Source: an uncultured Pelagibacteraceae bacterium
Lineage (GTDB): Bacteria; Pseudomonadota; Alphaproteobacteria; Pelagibacterales; Pelagibacteraceae
Reading direction: 5' to 3'
Assembly (NCBI GenBank): GCA_902622955.1
Contig: CACNRP010000002.1
Coordinates: 1 to 64,000 of the forward strand
Length of the DNA stretch: 64,000 bases
Part shown: one piece after another, positions 38,533 through 49,181 of the stretch
Numbering within the stretch: the first letter of the stretch is position 1
Layout of the letters: each line of letters opens with the position of its first letter
Program-made: the position numbers and the translations under genes
Notes under the pieces: generated by a model
What the model saw: the letters and a program-made list of their open reading frames with translations, nothing else
Told to the model about the DNA's origin: nothing
The model's database searches: none

Positions 38533-40149
38533 CTAAACTTGCTTTCTTAATTCAAATTTTTGTATTTTTCCTGTTGAAGTTTTTGGTAACTCACAAAAAA
38601 CAACTTTTTTTGGAACTTTAAACCCTGCTAATGTTTCCTTACAAAAATCAATTAATTCTTTTTCGCTAACTGGTTTATCTTTGACTGCTTCAATAAATGC
38701 GCATGGTACTTCTCCCCATTTTTCATCAGGTTTTGCAACAACGGCAGCAATGGAAACAGATGGATGTTTAGAAAGAGTATTCTCAATTTCAATTGAAGAA
38801 ATATTTTCTCCTCCAGAAATAATTATATCTTTTGATCTATCTTGTATTTTTATATATCCATCAGGGTGCATCACAGCTAAATCACCACTATGAAACCAAC
38901 CATTTTTCATAGCTTTATCAGTTGCATCTTTATCTTTGTAATATCCTTTCATTACCACATTTCCTCTTATCATGATTTCACCAATTGTCTTTCCATCTTT
39001 AGGGACTTCTTCCATTGTTTCAGGATCTAAAACAGTTACTCCTTCAGTGTTTGGATATTTAACACCTTGTCTTGCTTTAATTTCATTTTGCTTCTCTTCA
39101 TCAAAATCATTCCACTCATCATTCCAAGCACACTGGGTAACATGACCATAAGTTTCCGTTAAACCATATACATGCATCACCTCGAAACCTAGAGCTTTCA
39201 TTTTCTTAAAAATTATACTTGGAGGAGGAGCTCCAGCGGTTAGAACATAAACTTTTTGTTTTAATTTTTTTTGATCGCTCTCAGGTGCTCCAGTGATCAT
39301 ATTTAACACTATTGGTGCACCACCAAAGTGTGTAATTTTATATTTATCAATTAATTCAAAAATTTTTTTAATATCTATATTTCTTAAACAAATTGTTCGA
39401 CCATTTAGCATTGGAACTGTCCACGGATAACACCAACCATTACAATGAAACATTGGAACAACTGTCAAAAAATTTAATCTGTTTGGCATATTCCAGGCTA
39501 CGGAGCTTCCTGTTGACATTAAATATGCTCCTCTATGATGATATACTACTCCCTTTGGATTTCCTGTAGTTCCTGATGTATAGCTCAACGATATTGCTTG
39601 CCACTCGTCTTCTGGCATTTCCCACTGAAAATTTTCATCACCTGTATTTAAAAAACTCTCGTATTCTAAGTCTCCAATTTTTTCTGATTTAGATTGATCA
39701 GCATATTTATCATTAATATCAATTATAGTAATTTTCTTGCTTAGGGATTTTAATGCTTTTTTTACTTCTACATGTAATTGTCTGTCTACTACAAGCACCT
39801 TTGCTTCACTATGATCTAAAATGTAAGAAATTGTTTTAGCATCTAATCTTATATTAATAGTATTAATTACTGCACCTGTCATTGGAACTGAATAATGTGC
39901 TTCAAAAATTTCTGGTGTATTAAATGCCAAGAATGAAACCGTATCACCTTTTTTAACACCTATTTTTGATAATGCGCTGGCAAATTTTACAACTCTTTTA
40001 TAAACTTCATTCCAAGTGTATTTTCTATCCTCATAAATTAAAGCTTCATAATTTGGATAAATTTCTTTTGCCCTTTTTAAAAATGTTAACGGAGTGAGAG
40101 GTACATGATTAGCTTTATTTTTATCTAAATTTGTATCGTAATGGCTCAT
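38533..40149 (-). CDS. dmdB: Acyl-CoA ligase, probable 3-methylmercaptopropionyl-CoA ligase
   Basis: SLSYTSGTTGNPKGVVYHHRGAYL, HVYGLTETYG, GWFHSGDLAV; context. Confidence 0.8.
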   Translation of the reverse strand: MSHYDTNLDKNKANHVPLTPLTFLKRAKEIYPNYEALIYEDRKYTWNEVYKRVVKFASALSKIGVKKGDTVSFLAFNTPEIFEAHYSVPMTGAVINTINIRLDAKTISYILDHSEAKVLVVDRQLHVEVKKALKSLSKKITIIDINDKYADQSKSEKIGDLEYESFLNTGDENFQWEMPEDEWQAISLSYTSGTTGNPKGVVYHHRGAYLMSTGSSVAWNMPNRLNFLTVVPMFHCNGWCYPWTVPMLNGRTICLRNIDIKKIFELIDKYKITHFGGAPIVLNMITGAPESDQKKLKQKVYVLTAGAPPPSIIFKKMKALGFEVMHVYGLTETYGHVTQCAWNDEWNDFDEEKQNEIKARQGVKYPNTEGVTVLDPETMEEVPKDGKTIGEIMIRGNVVMKGYYKDKDATDKAMKNGWFHSGDLAVMHPDGYIKIQDRSKDIIISGGENISSIEIENTLSKHPSVSIAAVVAKPDEKWGEVPCAFIEAVKDKPVSEKELIDFCKETLAGFKVPKKVVFCELPKTSTGKIQKFELRKQV

Positions 40150-40151
40150 TT

Positions 40152-41915
40152 CTAGTTAAAATTAAAATTCATAATGTTTGAACTTCCAGAAATTGCAGAT
40201 TTGTAATGATACTCAGCTCGAGGCAGAACTTTATCAAAATAAAATTTAGCAGTATTTATCTTATCAGTATAAAACTCCTCATTTGTATTAAAATCATTGA
40301 AACTTACATCCAAAATTTTAATCCATGCATAAGCAATTGAGATATATCCTAAACTTTTTAAATAATCATTTGCTGCAGCACTCACATCATCTTTTTCAAT
40401 TTTATTTTTATCCTTTATCCAGTCTGTAAACTTAGACAATATATCTAAATAATAATTTAATTCTTTAGAAAATGTTTTTACTTTTCCATTTTTAGATTCA
40501 CATTCTGACTTAACCATTTCTAAAAACTTATTAATAATATCACCATTTTTATTAAACAATTTTCTAAATACTAAATCTGCTGCTTGTACTGAATTTGTTC
40601 CTTCATAAATAGGAGTAATACGATTATCTCTATACAATTGTTCTATTCCTTGATCTTTCGTATAACCGTATCCACCATGTATTTGCATAGCATCACTTGT
40701 AATTTCCATTGCTAAATCAGTAAACAGTGATTTTACTACAGGTGTCATTAATGAAACATAATCTGAAGCATCATGCTTTACTTTTTCATCTGGATGATAA
40801 AGACTCACCTCTGTTTGTTGGGACAACCAAAAACATAGAGCTCTTTCACCTTCAATTATTGATTTCATATTCAGTAAGGATCTTCTAATATCTGCATGTT
40901 CAATAATGAAATCTGCTCCATTTGAAGATTTAGAATTATTCGTTTTTCCTTGCTTTCTTTCTTTTGCGTAAGCAAGTGAGTTTTGATAAGCGATTTCAGA
41001 AATTCCTAAACCTTGAATACCAACAACTATTCTTTCTAAATTCATCATAGTAAACATCGCACTAAGACCTTTATCTTTTGTGCCGATCATATAACCAGTT
41101 GCATCATCAAAATTTAACACACACGTAGCTGAACCTTTGATGCCCATTTTGCTTTCAATAGATCCAGTAGAAATACCATTTCTTGGACCAACACTACCAT
41201 CTTCATTTACAATATATTTTGGAACTAGAAATAAACTAATACCCTTGGTACCGGAAGGAGAGTCAGTAGATCTTGCTAAAACTAAATGAATAATATTTTC
41301 AGTTAAGTCGTGGTCACCTGAAGTTATAAATATTTTTTGACCACTAATTTTATACGTTTCATCTTGCTGTTTTATCGCTTTAGTTTTTAATAAACCCAAA
41401 TCTGTTCCACATACTGGCTCAGTTAAGCACATTGTACCACTCCATTTACCTTCAACAATTTTTGGTAAATATTTATCTTTTATTTCATTTGATGCATGAT
41501 GATTAATACAATTGTAAGCACCAATACTTAATTCACTATATAATTTAAATGATAGACTTGCTGAAGATAACATTTCATCAAAGAACGCACTTACAGTTTT
41601 TGGCATTCCTTGACCACCATATTTGGGATCACAAGACAACGATGTCCAACCATCCTCAATATATTTCTGGTACGCTTCTTTATATCCTGGAGGAGTTCTA
41701 ACAATACCATTTTCTAAAATAGCTGGATTTTCATCTCCTACTTTAGCAAGAGGTAAAATTAAATTTTGATTTATCTTAGCAGCTTCCTCTAAAATATCTT
41801 TTACTAAGTCTGGGGTTACTTCATTATACTTCTCAAGCTCGTTATAATTTTTATTATCTCTTAATTTTTCAAAGAGAAACATCATATCTTTTACTGGAGC
41901 TATGTAACTTGGCAT
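40152..41915 (-). CDS. dmdC: Acyl-CoA dehydrogenase, probable 3-methylmercaptopropionyl-CoA dehydrogenase
   Basis: 587 aa; GTMCLTEPVCGTDLGLLKTKA, QIHGGYGYTKDQGIEQLYRDNRITPIYEGTNSVQAADL; context. Confidence 0.82.
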   Translation of the reverse strand: MPSYIAPVKDMMFLFEKLRDNKNYNELEKYNEVTPDLVKDILEEAAKINQNLILPLAKVGDENPAILENGIVRTPPGYKEAYQKYIEDGWTSLSCDPKYGGQGMPKTVSAFFDEMLSSASLSFKLYSELSIGAYNCINHHASNEIKDKYLPKIVEGKWSGTMCLTEPVCGTDLGLLKTKAIKQQDETYKISGQKIFITSGDHDLTENIIHLVLARSTDSPSGTKGISLFLVPKYIVNEDGSVGPRNGISTGSIESKMGIKGSATCVLNFDDATGYMIGTKDKGLSAMFTMMNLERIVVGIQGLGISEIAYQNSLAYAKERKQGKTNNSKSSNGADFIIEHADIRRSLLNMKSIIEGERALCFWLSQQTEVSLYHPDEKVKHDASDYVSLMTPVVKSLFTDLAMEITSDAMQIHGGYGYTKDQGIEQLYRDNRITPIYEGTNSVQAADLVFRKLFNKNGDIINKFLEMVKSECESKNGKVKTFSKELNYYLDILSKFTDWIKDKNKIEKDDVSAAANDYLKSLGYISIAYAWIKILDVSFNDFNTNEEFYTDKINTAKFYFDKVLPRAEYHYKSAISGSSNIMNFNFN

Positions 41916-41941
41916 TTTTGAACCTTAGAATAATTCCTTTT

Positions 41942-43048
41942 TTATTGCAATTTTGAAATTATCGCATCACCCATTGCTGAAGTTGATATTTCTTTCATAC
42001 TATCTGACATTATATCTTTAGTTCTTAAACCATCGTTTAGAACGTCTTGGACTGCTTTTTCTAAAATATCTGCTTCTTTATCAAGATCTAGTGAATATCT
42101 TAATGCCATTGCAAAGCTTAAAATTGAAGCGATCGGATTTGCAATACCTTTTCCCGCAATGTCTGGAGCAGATCCATGAATAGGCTCATACATTGCTCTC
42201 ATCTCACCATCTTTATTTTTTGCACCTAAAGATGCAGAAGGCAGAAGGCCTAGAGATCCAGTTAACATAGAAGCTTGGTCAGATAACATATCTCCAAATA
42301 AATTATCAGTTACAATTACATCAAATTGTTTTGGGTTTCTTAAAAGTTGCATAGCACAGTTGTCTGCCAGCATATGACTCAGTTCTACATCTTTATACTC
42401 TTTATCATGTAATTCCTGAACCTCTTCTTTCCATAACTGTCCAGCCTCCATTACATTTGATTTTTCGCTTGATGTAACTTTATTAGATCTTTTCCTTGCT
42501 AAATCAAAAGCTACTCTTGCCACTCTTTTAATTTCACTTGTGGTATATGTGTGGGTATTTATTCCTTTTCTTTCACCATTTTCTATTGGCTTAATTCCTC
42601 TTGGCTCACCAAAATATATACCACCAGTAAGCTCTCGTACTATCATAATGTCCAAACCAGAAACTATTTCTGGCTTTAAAGTTGAAGCATCAACCAATTG
42701 CTCAAAACAAATAGCAGGTCTTAAATTTGCAAATAATTTTAATTCTTTTCTAAGCTTTAAAAGTGCTCTTTCAGGTTTTTTTGAAAATTCTAAACTATCC
42801 CAAGTAGGACCACCAACTGCTCCTAACATAATAACTTCGCTCTCTAAAGCTTTATAAAAAACTTCATCTGTAATTGGAGTACCATGCTTATCATAAGAAC
42901 ATCCACCTATGAGTTCTTGATCAACCTCAAAATCTAGAGATTTTTTATCATTAAACCAGTTTATAATTTTTTTAACTTCACTGATTACTTCTGGACCAAT
43001 ACCATCACCAGGAAGTAAAAGTATTTTTCTTTTTTTAACTTTAATCAT
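41942..43048 (-). CDS. leuB: 3-isopropylmalate dehydrogenase
   Basis: [45 protein letters not shown]. Confidence 0.97.
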   Translation of the reverse strand: MIKVKKRKILLLPGDGIGPEVISEVKKIINWFNDKKSLDFEVDQELIGGCSYDKHGTPITDEVFYKALESEVIMLGAVGGPTWDSLEFSKKPERALLKLRKELKLFANLRPAICFEQLVDASTLKPEIVSGLDIMIVRELTGGIYFGEPRGIKPIENGERKGINTHTYTTSEIKRVARVAFDLARKRSNKVTSSEKSNVMEAGQLWKEEVQELHDKEYKDVELSHMLADNCAMQLLRNPKQFDVIVTDNLFGDMLSDQASMLTGSLGLLPSASLGAKNKDGEMRAMYEPIHGSAPDIAGKGIANPIASILSFAMALRYSLDLDKEADILEKAVQDVLNDGLRTKDIMSDSMKEISTSAMGDAIISKLQ

Positions 43049-43646
43049 TCATAATCCATGGTTTATGGTCTTTTAATTTATTTTCAAATTGTTCTATTTT
43101 TTCAGATTTTTTTAATGACAAAGCAATATCATCTAAACCTTCTAAGAGACATTTTTTTTTAAAAGGATCAATCTTAAAATTAATTTCATTATTTCCGTAT
43201 ACAATTTTTTCTTCACTCAAGTTTATTGAAATTTCTTCTTTCCTTTTGGCATATTCAGACAATTCTTTTATTTTTTCATCTTCAAGAATTATTGGTAATA
43301 TTCCATTTTTAAAACAATTATTATAGAAAATATCTGCATAACTTGAACTAATTACGCAAGTAATGCCAAAATCTAGCAAAGCCCATGGAGCATGCTCTCT
43401 AGATGAGCCACAGCCAAAGTTATTTCCAGCAATTAAAATTTTAGAATTATTATATGGATCTTTATTTAAAACAAAGTCATGAATTATATTTCCATTTTCA
43501 TCATATCTCATTTCAAAAAATAAATTTTTTCCAAGACCAGTTCTTTTAATTGTTTTTAAAAATTGTTTTGGAATTATCATGTCCGTATCAATATTAACTA
43601 TTGGTAAATACGCAGGGATACTTTTAAGGGTATTAAATTTTCTCAT
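43041..43646 (-). CDS. leuD: 3-isopropylmalate dehydratase small subunit
   Basis: [28 protein letters not shown]. Confidence 0.97.
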   Translation of the reverse strand: MRKFNTLKSIPAYLPIVNIDTDMIIPKQFLKTIKRTGLGKNLFFEMRYDENGNIIHDFVLNKDPYNNSKILIAGNNFGCGSSREHAPWALLDFGITCVISSSYADIFYNNCFKNGILPIILEDEKIKELSEYAKRKEEISINLSEEKIVYGNNEINFKIDPFKKKCLLEGLDDIALSLKKSEKIEQFENKLKDHKPWIMND

Positions 43647-45050
43647 TTAATTTTGGTACTTTCTAACATCATCTAGATTTCCGGAAATAGCTGCTGCTGC
43701 TGCCATACCTGGACTTACTAAATGAGTTCTTCCACCTCTTCCTTGTCTTCCTTCGAAATTTCTATTAGATGTAGATGCACATCTTTCCTCTGGTTTTAGT
43801 TTGTCTGCATTCATAGCTAAGCACATTGAACATCCGGGTTCTCTCCATTCAAACCCTGAATTAACAAAAATTTTATCCAATCCCTCTTGCTCTGCCTGTT
43901 CCTTAACCAATCCTGAGCCAGGTACTACCATGGCATGAACATGTGAAGCTATTTTTTTATCTTTTAATATTTGAGCTGCCTCTCTTAAATCCTCAATTCT
44001 ACCATTTGTACAACTACCTATAAAAACTTTATCAATTTTAATATCTGTAGCTGCCATATCTGGTTTTAAACCCATATAATCTAATGCTCTCTCTAAAGAA
44101 TTTTTTTTGTCTTCATCTTTTTCATTTTTTGGATTTGGAATATTTCCATCAATAGTTATTACATCCTGTGGAGAAGTTCCCCAAGTAATCATTGGTACAA
44201 TTTCATCAGCTTTTAAACTCATCTCTTTATCAAAATTTGCGCTAGAATCTGTTTTTAAACTACTCCAATATTCTATTGCTTTTTGCCAATTTTCACCCTT
44301 AGGAGACATAGGTCTATCTTTTAGATAATGAAATATTTTTTCATCAGGTGCAATCAATCCGGCTCTTGCACCACCTTCTATTGTCATATTGCAAATAGTC
44401 ATACGTTGCTCTACACTTAAAGACTCTATTAGATCTCCAGCATATTCCAAAACACATCCTGTTCCACCTGCTGTTCCTATTTTGCCAATAATTTGAAGAA
44501 TGACATCCTTTGAAGTTACACCCAAAGGTAATTTTCCATTTACATTAATTCTAAAATTTTTAGCTTTTTTCTGAACTAATGTTTGTGTAGCCAATACATG
44601 CTCAACTTCTGAAGTTCCTATTCCAAAAGCTAACGCTCCAAAGGCACCATGTGTAGCGGTATGACTATCTCCACAAACAATAACTGTACCTGGTTGCGTG
44701 AAACCTTGTTCTGGACCAGTTACATGAACAATACCTTGCCTTTTGTCATTCATACTAAAAAGTTGAACTCCAAACTCTTTACAATTCGCTTCTAAAGTTT
44801 CTACCTGTATTTTTGAGTCAGTATCAGCAATTCCTTTTGTTCTATCTGTAGTTGGAACATTGTGATCAGCAACAGCTAAAGTCAACTTAGGATGCCTAAC
44901 TTTTCTATTTGAATTTCTTAAACCTTCAAAAGCTTGTGGACTTGTTACCTCATGTACTAAGTGTCTATCAACAAACAATAATGCTGTACCATCATCTTGT
45001 TGATCTACTAGGTGATCTTTCCAAATTTTATCGTAAAGTGTTGTGGCCAT
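43647..45050 (-). CDS. leuC: 3-isopropylmalate dehydratase large subunit
   Basis: [44 protein letters not shown]. Start placed at [10 protein letters not shown] rather than the track's upstream Met. Confidence 0.96.
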   Translation of the reverse strand: MATTLYDKIWKDHLVDQQDDGTALLFVDRHLVHEVTSPQAFEGLRNSNRKVRHPKLTLAVADHNVPTTDRTKGIADTDSKIQVETLEANCKEFGVQLFSMNDKRQGIVHVTGPEQGFTQPGTVIVCGDSHTATHGAFGALAFGIGTSEVEHVLATQTLVQKKAKNFRINVNGKLPLGVTSKDVILQIIGKIGTAGGTGCVLEYAGDLIESLSVEQRMTICNMTIEGGARAGLIAPDEKIFHYLKDRPMSPKGENWQKAIEYWSSLKTDSSANFDKEMSLKADEIVPMITWGTSPQDVITIDGNIPNPKNEKDEDKKNSLERALDYMGLKPDMAATDIKIDKVFIGSCTNGRIEDLREAAQILKDKKIASHVHAMVVPGSGLVKEQAEQEGLDKIFVNSGFEWREPGCSMCLAMNADKLKPEERCASTSNRNFEGRQGRGGRTHLVSPGMAAAAAISGNLDDVRKYQN

Positions 45051-45060
45051 TGAAAAAATA

Positions 45061-45615
45061 TTATTTTTTCTCTGAAGCACCCTCTGACTTTTCTACTTTA
45101 GGAGCTTCTTCTTTAGTAGCCTCTGCTGCTGGTGCTGCGTCTGCTTTAGGAGCTTCTCCAGCTGGAGCTAATTCTTCTTTTGGAGCTTCTGCTACTGGAG
45201 CTACATTTTCCTCAGTAACCGTTTCTGGTTTTACGTCAATATCAATACCAATTTTTTTTCTAATTTTTTCAGCAATCCTTGCTGATTTACCTGTTCTGTC
45301 CCTTAAATAATAAAGTTTGGCTCTTCTTACTTTACCAGATCTTATAACTTTGATTGAGTCAATTAATGTTCCAAATAAAGGAAAAGTTCTCTCAACACCT
45401 TCCCCAAAAGAGATTTTTCTAACAGTAAAAGATGAATTTAAATCTCTACTCTTTTTTGCAATACAAACCCCTTCAAAATATTGAATTCTCTCTTTTTTAC
45501 CCTCAGTAATTCTCACACCAACTTTAACAACATCTCCAGGATAAAATTCAGGAATTTTTTTCTCTGAAAGTATTTTCTTAACGTTGTGCTGATTTATTTC
45601 TTCAATTGTTTTCAT
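45061..45615 (-). CDS. rplS: 50S ribosomal protein bL19 with Ala/Pro/Glu/Lys-rich C-terminal tail
   Basis: [49 protein letters not shown]. Start placed at MKTIEEIN. Confidence 0.95.
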   Translation of the reverse strand: MKTIEEINQHNVKKILSEKKIPEFYPGDVVKVGVRITEGKKERIQYFEGVCIAKKSRDLNSSFTVRKISFGEGVERTFPLFGTLIDSIKVIRSGKVRRAKLYYLRDRTGKSARIAEKIRKKIGIDIDVKPETVTEENVAPVAEAPKEELAPAGEAPKADAAPAAEATKEEAPKVEKSEGASEKK

Positions 45616-45631
45616 ATTAATGTGTATCAAG

Positions 45632-46318
45632 TTAGTTTTTCTTATATTTTTCCCATAAATCTGGTCTTCGGTCGCGTGTTATAGCCTCAGATTGAGATAA
45701 ACGCCAGTGTTTAATTTTATTATGATCCCCTGATAATAGTACGTCTGGTACGGCTTTTTCCTCCCAAATTTGTGGTTTTGTATATTGAGGGTACTCTAGA
45801 AGACCATTTTCAAAGGTTTCATCTAATTTAGAGTTTTCATTTCCTAATACACCTGGCAGTAATCTTAAAATGCTATCTATCACTACATACGCTGCCGACT
45901 CTCCACCTGACAAAATATAATCTCCAATACTAATCTCCTCAATCTTTCTTGTTGAAAGTATTCTCTCATCTACACCTTCAAAATGACCACAAATTATTGA
46001 CAATGATTTTTCATTAGCTAGCTCTTTTGCCAAATTTTGATCAAACTTTTTTCCTTTTGGTGACAAGTATAAGATTCTCTCATTCTCATTTTTATTTTCG
46101 TCTAAGGACTTTGCAAGAACATCAGCTTTTAACAACATCCCAGAGCCACCTCCATAAGGTGTATCATCTACTGTTTTATGTTTGTCATAAGCTGCATCTC
46201 TTATGTTTACAACTTTTAGTTTCCATAAATTATTTGATATAGCTTTTCCATAAAGCCCTTTAGATAAAGGACCAGGAAAAACTTCTGGATAAAGTGTAAA
46301 CACTTGAGCTTGCCACAT
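45632..46318 (-). CDS. trmD: tRNA (guanine37-N1)-methyltransferase
   Basis: [44 protein letters not shown]. Confidence 0.96.
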   Translation of the reverse strand: MWQAQVFTLYPEVFPGPLSKGLYGKAISNNLWKLKVVNIRDAAYDKHKTVDDTPYGGGSGMLLKADVLAKSLDENKNENERILYLSPKGKKFDQNLAKELANEKSLSIICGHFEGVDERILSTRKIEEISIGDYILSGGESAAYVVIDSILRLLPGVLGNENSKLDETFENGLLEYPQYTKPQIWEEKAVPDVLLSGDHNKIKHWRLSQSEAITRDRRPDLWEKYKKN

Positions 46319-46332
46319 AAATAAACTTTAAA

Positions 46333-46824
46333 TTATTTTTTTTCCTCTACTGCAGCTTCTTCCTTAGGAGCTTCTGCCGCTGGTGCTGCTTCTGCTTTTG
46401 GAGCTTCTTCCTTAGGAGCTTCTGCTTTTGGAGCTTCTTCCTTAGGAGCTTCTGCTGCTGGAGCTGCTTCTGCTTTTGGAGCTTCTTCCTTAGGAGCTTC
46501 TTTATTATCCTCTTCTTTTTTGTTTCTCTCTTTTTTTGGCACTGCTTTATTTGGATTATTTCCATTTGCAGGCATAGGCATTAGTTCGTTCTCACCTAAA
46601 ATTCTTGCTACTCTAGTTGTTGGTTGAGCTCCTTGACCAAGCCAATATTTAATTCTCTCGGCTTCTAGGCCTACTCTTTCTTTTTTCTCTTTAGGTAATA
46701 GAGGGTTAAAGAAACCAACCTTTTCTATAAATCTTCCATCTCTTGCAAAACGACTGTCGGCAACAACAACCTTATAAACAGGACGTTTTTTAGTTCCACC
46801 TCTTGATAATCTTAATTTTAACAT
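46333..46824 (-). CDS. rpsP: 30S ribosomal protein bS16 with long repetitive C-terminal tail
   Basis: [42 protein letters not shown], then [21 protein letters not shown] repeats. Confidence 0.96.
   Translation of the reverse strand: MLKLRLSRGGTKKRPVYKVVVADSRFARDGRFIEKVGFFNPLLPKEKKERVGLEAERIKYWLGQGAQPTTRVARILGENELMPMPANGNNPNKAVPKKERNKKEEDNKEAPKEEAPKAEAAPAAEAPKEEAPKAEAPKEEAPKAEAAPAAEAPKEEAAVEEKK
46338..46502 (-). repeat. Tandem degenerate coding repeat in the rpsP 3' end (ggagcttcttccttaggagcttctgct...)
   Basis: Repeated ggagcttcttccttaggagcttct units visible in the + strand text; encodes [12 protein letters not shown] units. Confidence 0.9.
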
Positions 46825-46837
46825 TTCTTCTCCTTTT

Positions 46838-48196
46838 TTACTTTAATTGGTTAAATAGCTCTGGCGGTATACCTTTATCAGACATACCTTTCAGATTTCC
46901 TTTTGACATCTTTTTCATCATTTCAGACATCATTTTAAATTGCTTAAGCAATTTATTGATAGTGGCCGGATCTGTGCCAGAACCATTAGCAATTCTTTTT
47001 TTTCTAGAACCATCAATTATTTTTGGGTTCTCTCTCTCTTTTTTTGTCATTGATAAAATAATAGCTTCATTTTTAGTAATTATACTTTCATCAATTCCCG
47101 CTGAATCCATTTGAGATTTAATTTTAGAAACTCCTGGCATAAAAGACATAATCCCCTCAATGCCACCCATTTTTTTCATTTGTCTTAATTGAGATAAATA
47201 ATCTTCCATTGAAAATTGACCCTTTTTTAAATTTTCTTCAGCTTTTTTAATATTCTCCTCACCTAAATCTTGAGCCGCCTTTTCAACAAGGGATACGATA
47301 TCCCCCATACCAAGAATTCTGTTTGCAATTCTATCTGGATGGAATACTTCAAGATTATCTATTTTTTCTCCTATCCCTAAAAATTTAATTGGAACGTTTG
47401 AAACATATTTCATACTCACTGCGGCTCCACCTCTTGCATCACCATCAGCCCTAGTTAAAATAATACCAGATAAATTAACTGTATTTTTAAATTCTTTTGC
47501 CACCGAGGCTGCAACTTGACCTGTTAAAGAGTCTGCAACTAAGAAAGTTTCTGTTGGATTAATGACAGCTTCAATTTGCTTAATCTCACTCATCATTTGT
47601 AAATCGATTTGAGTTCTACCAGCAGTATCAAATAAAATTATTTCAGCTCCATTTAAATTAGCAGCACTTATTGCTCTTCTACAAATATCAGCAGGTTGCT
47701 GACCTTCTATAATAGGTAAAGTTAAAATATTATTTTGTTCTCCTAAAGATCTAAGTTGTTCTTGTGCAGCTGGTCTGTAAATATCTAGACTGACCATCAT
47801 TACTTTTTTCTTTTTATTATTTTCTAAAAATTTGGCTAATTTTGCTGTTGTTGTTGTTTTTCCAGAACCTTGTAACCCAACTAACATCATTGGCACAGGC
47901 GGTACTGCGTTTAAGTTTATCTCATTATTTGTTGCACCTAATAAGTCTACAAGCTCATCATAAACAATTTTAACAACCATATCTCCAGGGGAGGTAGACC
48001 TTATTATCTCTTGGCCTAATGCTTTTGGCTTAACTTTTTCAATAAAATCTTTTGCAACATCCAAAGAGACATCTGCTTCAAGTAAGGCTTGCCTAATGCC
48101 TCTTAAACCTTCATCTACTTGAGCTTCATCAAGTGAAGGTGCTTTTTTCAGAGAAGAAAAAATTTCTTCAAATTTATTTGTTAAATTTTCAAACAT
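46838..48196 (-). CDS. ffh: Signal recognition particle protein Ffh
   Basis: [46 protein letters not shown]. Start moved from 48274 because upstream in-frame codons overlap a structured leader. Confidence 0.95.
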   Translation of the reverse strand: MFENLTNKFEEIFSSLKKAPSLDEAQVDEGLRGIRQALLEADVSLDVAKDFIEKVKPKALGQEIIRSTSPGDMVVKIVYDELVDLLGATNNEINLNAVPPVPMMLVGLQGSGKTTTTAKLAKFLENNKKKKVMMVSLDIYRPAAQEQLRSLGEQNNILTLPIIEGQQPADICRRAISAANLNGAEIILFDTAGRTQIDLQMMSEIKQIEAVINPTETFLVADSLTGQVAASVAKEFKNTVNLSGIILTRADGDARGGAAVSMKYVSNVPIKFLGIGEKIDNLEVFHPDRIANRILGMGDIVSLVEKAAQDLGEENIKKAEENLKKGQFSMEDYLSQLRQMKKMGGIEGIMSFMPGVSKIKSQMDSAGIDESIITKNEAIILSMTKKERENPKIIDGSRKKRIANGSGTDPATINKLLKQFKMMSEMMKKMSKGNLKGMSDKGIPPELFNQLK

Positions 48197-48214
48197 ATTT
48201 ATTACGCATAGCAA

Positions 48215-48302
48215 TAACGCACTAGTGGGCGAACCCTCGCTGACTAGTGTCGATCTCTTTGTTTCCAAAGACACCGCAAAGTTAATGTTTTTGCGGAAAC
48301 GA
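48215..48302 (-). ncRNA. Structured leader of ffh (candidate cis-regulatory RNA)
   Basis: On the - strand: CACUAGU-CAGCGA-GGG-UUCG-CCC-ACUAGUG hairpin with UUCG loop, plus GUUUCC/GGAAAC and CCGCAAA/UUUGCGG pairings. A leader upstream of ffh was reported for Ca. P. ubique (recalled literature). Confidence 0.72.
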
Positions 48303-48356
48303 CAACAACCTATAATAGAGGTTCAAAAAGTCAATAAATAAGTTAAATATCTATAT

Positions 48357-49181
48357 ATGGATATTAAAGCTTTTAAAATGGACGGTTTAGGTAATGATTT
48401 TGTCATCATAGATAATAGGCAAACAATTACAAATTTGACAAAAGAGCAAATCGTAAAGATTTGTGACAGAAAATTTATTGGTTGTGACCAACTAATATTA
48501 ATTAAAAATAATGATATTTCAGATGCTTCACTAGAATTTTACAATTCAGATGGAGGAATATCTGGTGCGTGTGGAAATGGTACACGATGTATTGCTGATT
48601 TATTAGGCAAAGAAAATAACAAAAAAGAAATTGTCCTAACAACTTTATCTGGCAAATTAAAATCAAATATTGTTGGAGAAAAAATGGTTTCTACAGAAAT
48701 GGGTGTTGCAAAAACAAAATGGGATGAAATTCCATTGTCTAAAGAATTAAACACAAATAATTTAGGAATTAAAATTAACGACAAAAATAACAACGAATTT
48801 TCTGGTGGAACTGCTGTAAATGTTGGAAATCCACATGTAATTTTTTTTGTTGATAATAACGAAAATTTTGAAATTGAAAAAATTGGACCAACAATTGAAA
48901 CTCACTCTCTATTTCCAGAAAAATGTAATGTTACTTTAGCAACTGTTGTTAACAAAGAATTGATAAAAGTTAGAGTGTGGGAAAGAGGAGCTGGACTTAC
49001 CAAAGCTTGTGGAACTGCAGCTTGTGCAACAGCTTTTGCCGCAAAACAAAACGGACTGGTAAATGATAAAGTTGATATTGAATTCTCTGCAGGTAGATTG
49101 TCAATTTCAATTGATGAAAAAAATAGTATTCATATGAAAGGACCAGTTTCAGATATTGAGGAGATAAATTTTAAAATTTAA
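48357..49181 (+). CDS. dapF: Diaminopimelate epimerase
   Basis: KMDGLGNDFVIIDNR, GACGNGTRCIADL, ACGTAACAT. Confidence 0.97.
   Translation: MDIKAFKMDGLGNDFVIIDNRQTITNLTKEQIVKICDRKFIGCDQLILIKNNDISDASLEFYNSDGGISGACGNGTRCIADLLGKENNKKEIVLTTLSGKLKSNIVGEKMVSTEMGVAKTKWDEIPLSKELNTNNLGIKINDKNNNEFSGGTAVNVGNPHVIFFVDNNENFEIEKIGPTIETHSLFPEKCNVTLATVVNKELIKVRVWERGAGLTKACGTAACATAFAAKQNGLVNDKVDIEFSAGRLSISIDEKNSIHMKGPVSDIEEINFKI

Noticed and set aside
44909-45310. 133-aa ORF with Ala/Gly-rich repeats on + strand
   Set aside because: Antisense to leuC start and the rplS tail repeat; the low complexity comes from the repeat.
46347-46565. 72-aa Lys/Gln/Leu-rich ORF ([13 protein letters not shown]...)
   Set aside because: Out-of-frame reading of the rpsP tail repeat; open only because the repeat lacks stops.
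48198-48274. N-terminal extension of Ffh in the ORF track (MSLETKRSTLVSEGSPTSALLLCVIN)
   Set aside because: Overlaps the structured leader; known Ffh proteins begin at MFENLTNKF-type sequence.
48311-48316. TATAAT as -10 box for dapF
   Set aside because: Good hexamer but no convincing -35 at 16-18 bp on the same strand, so not called as a feature.
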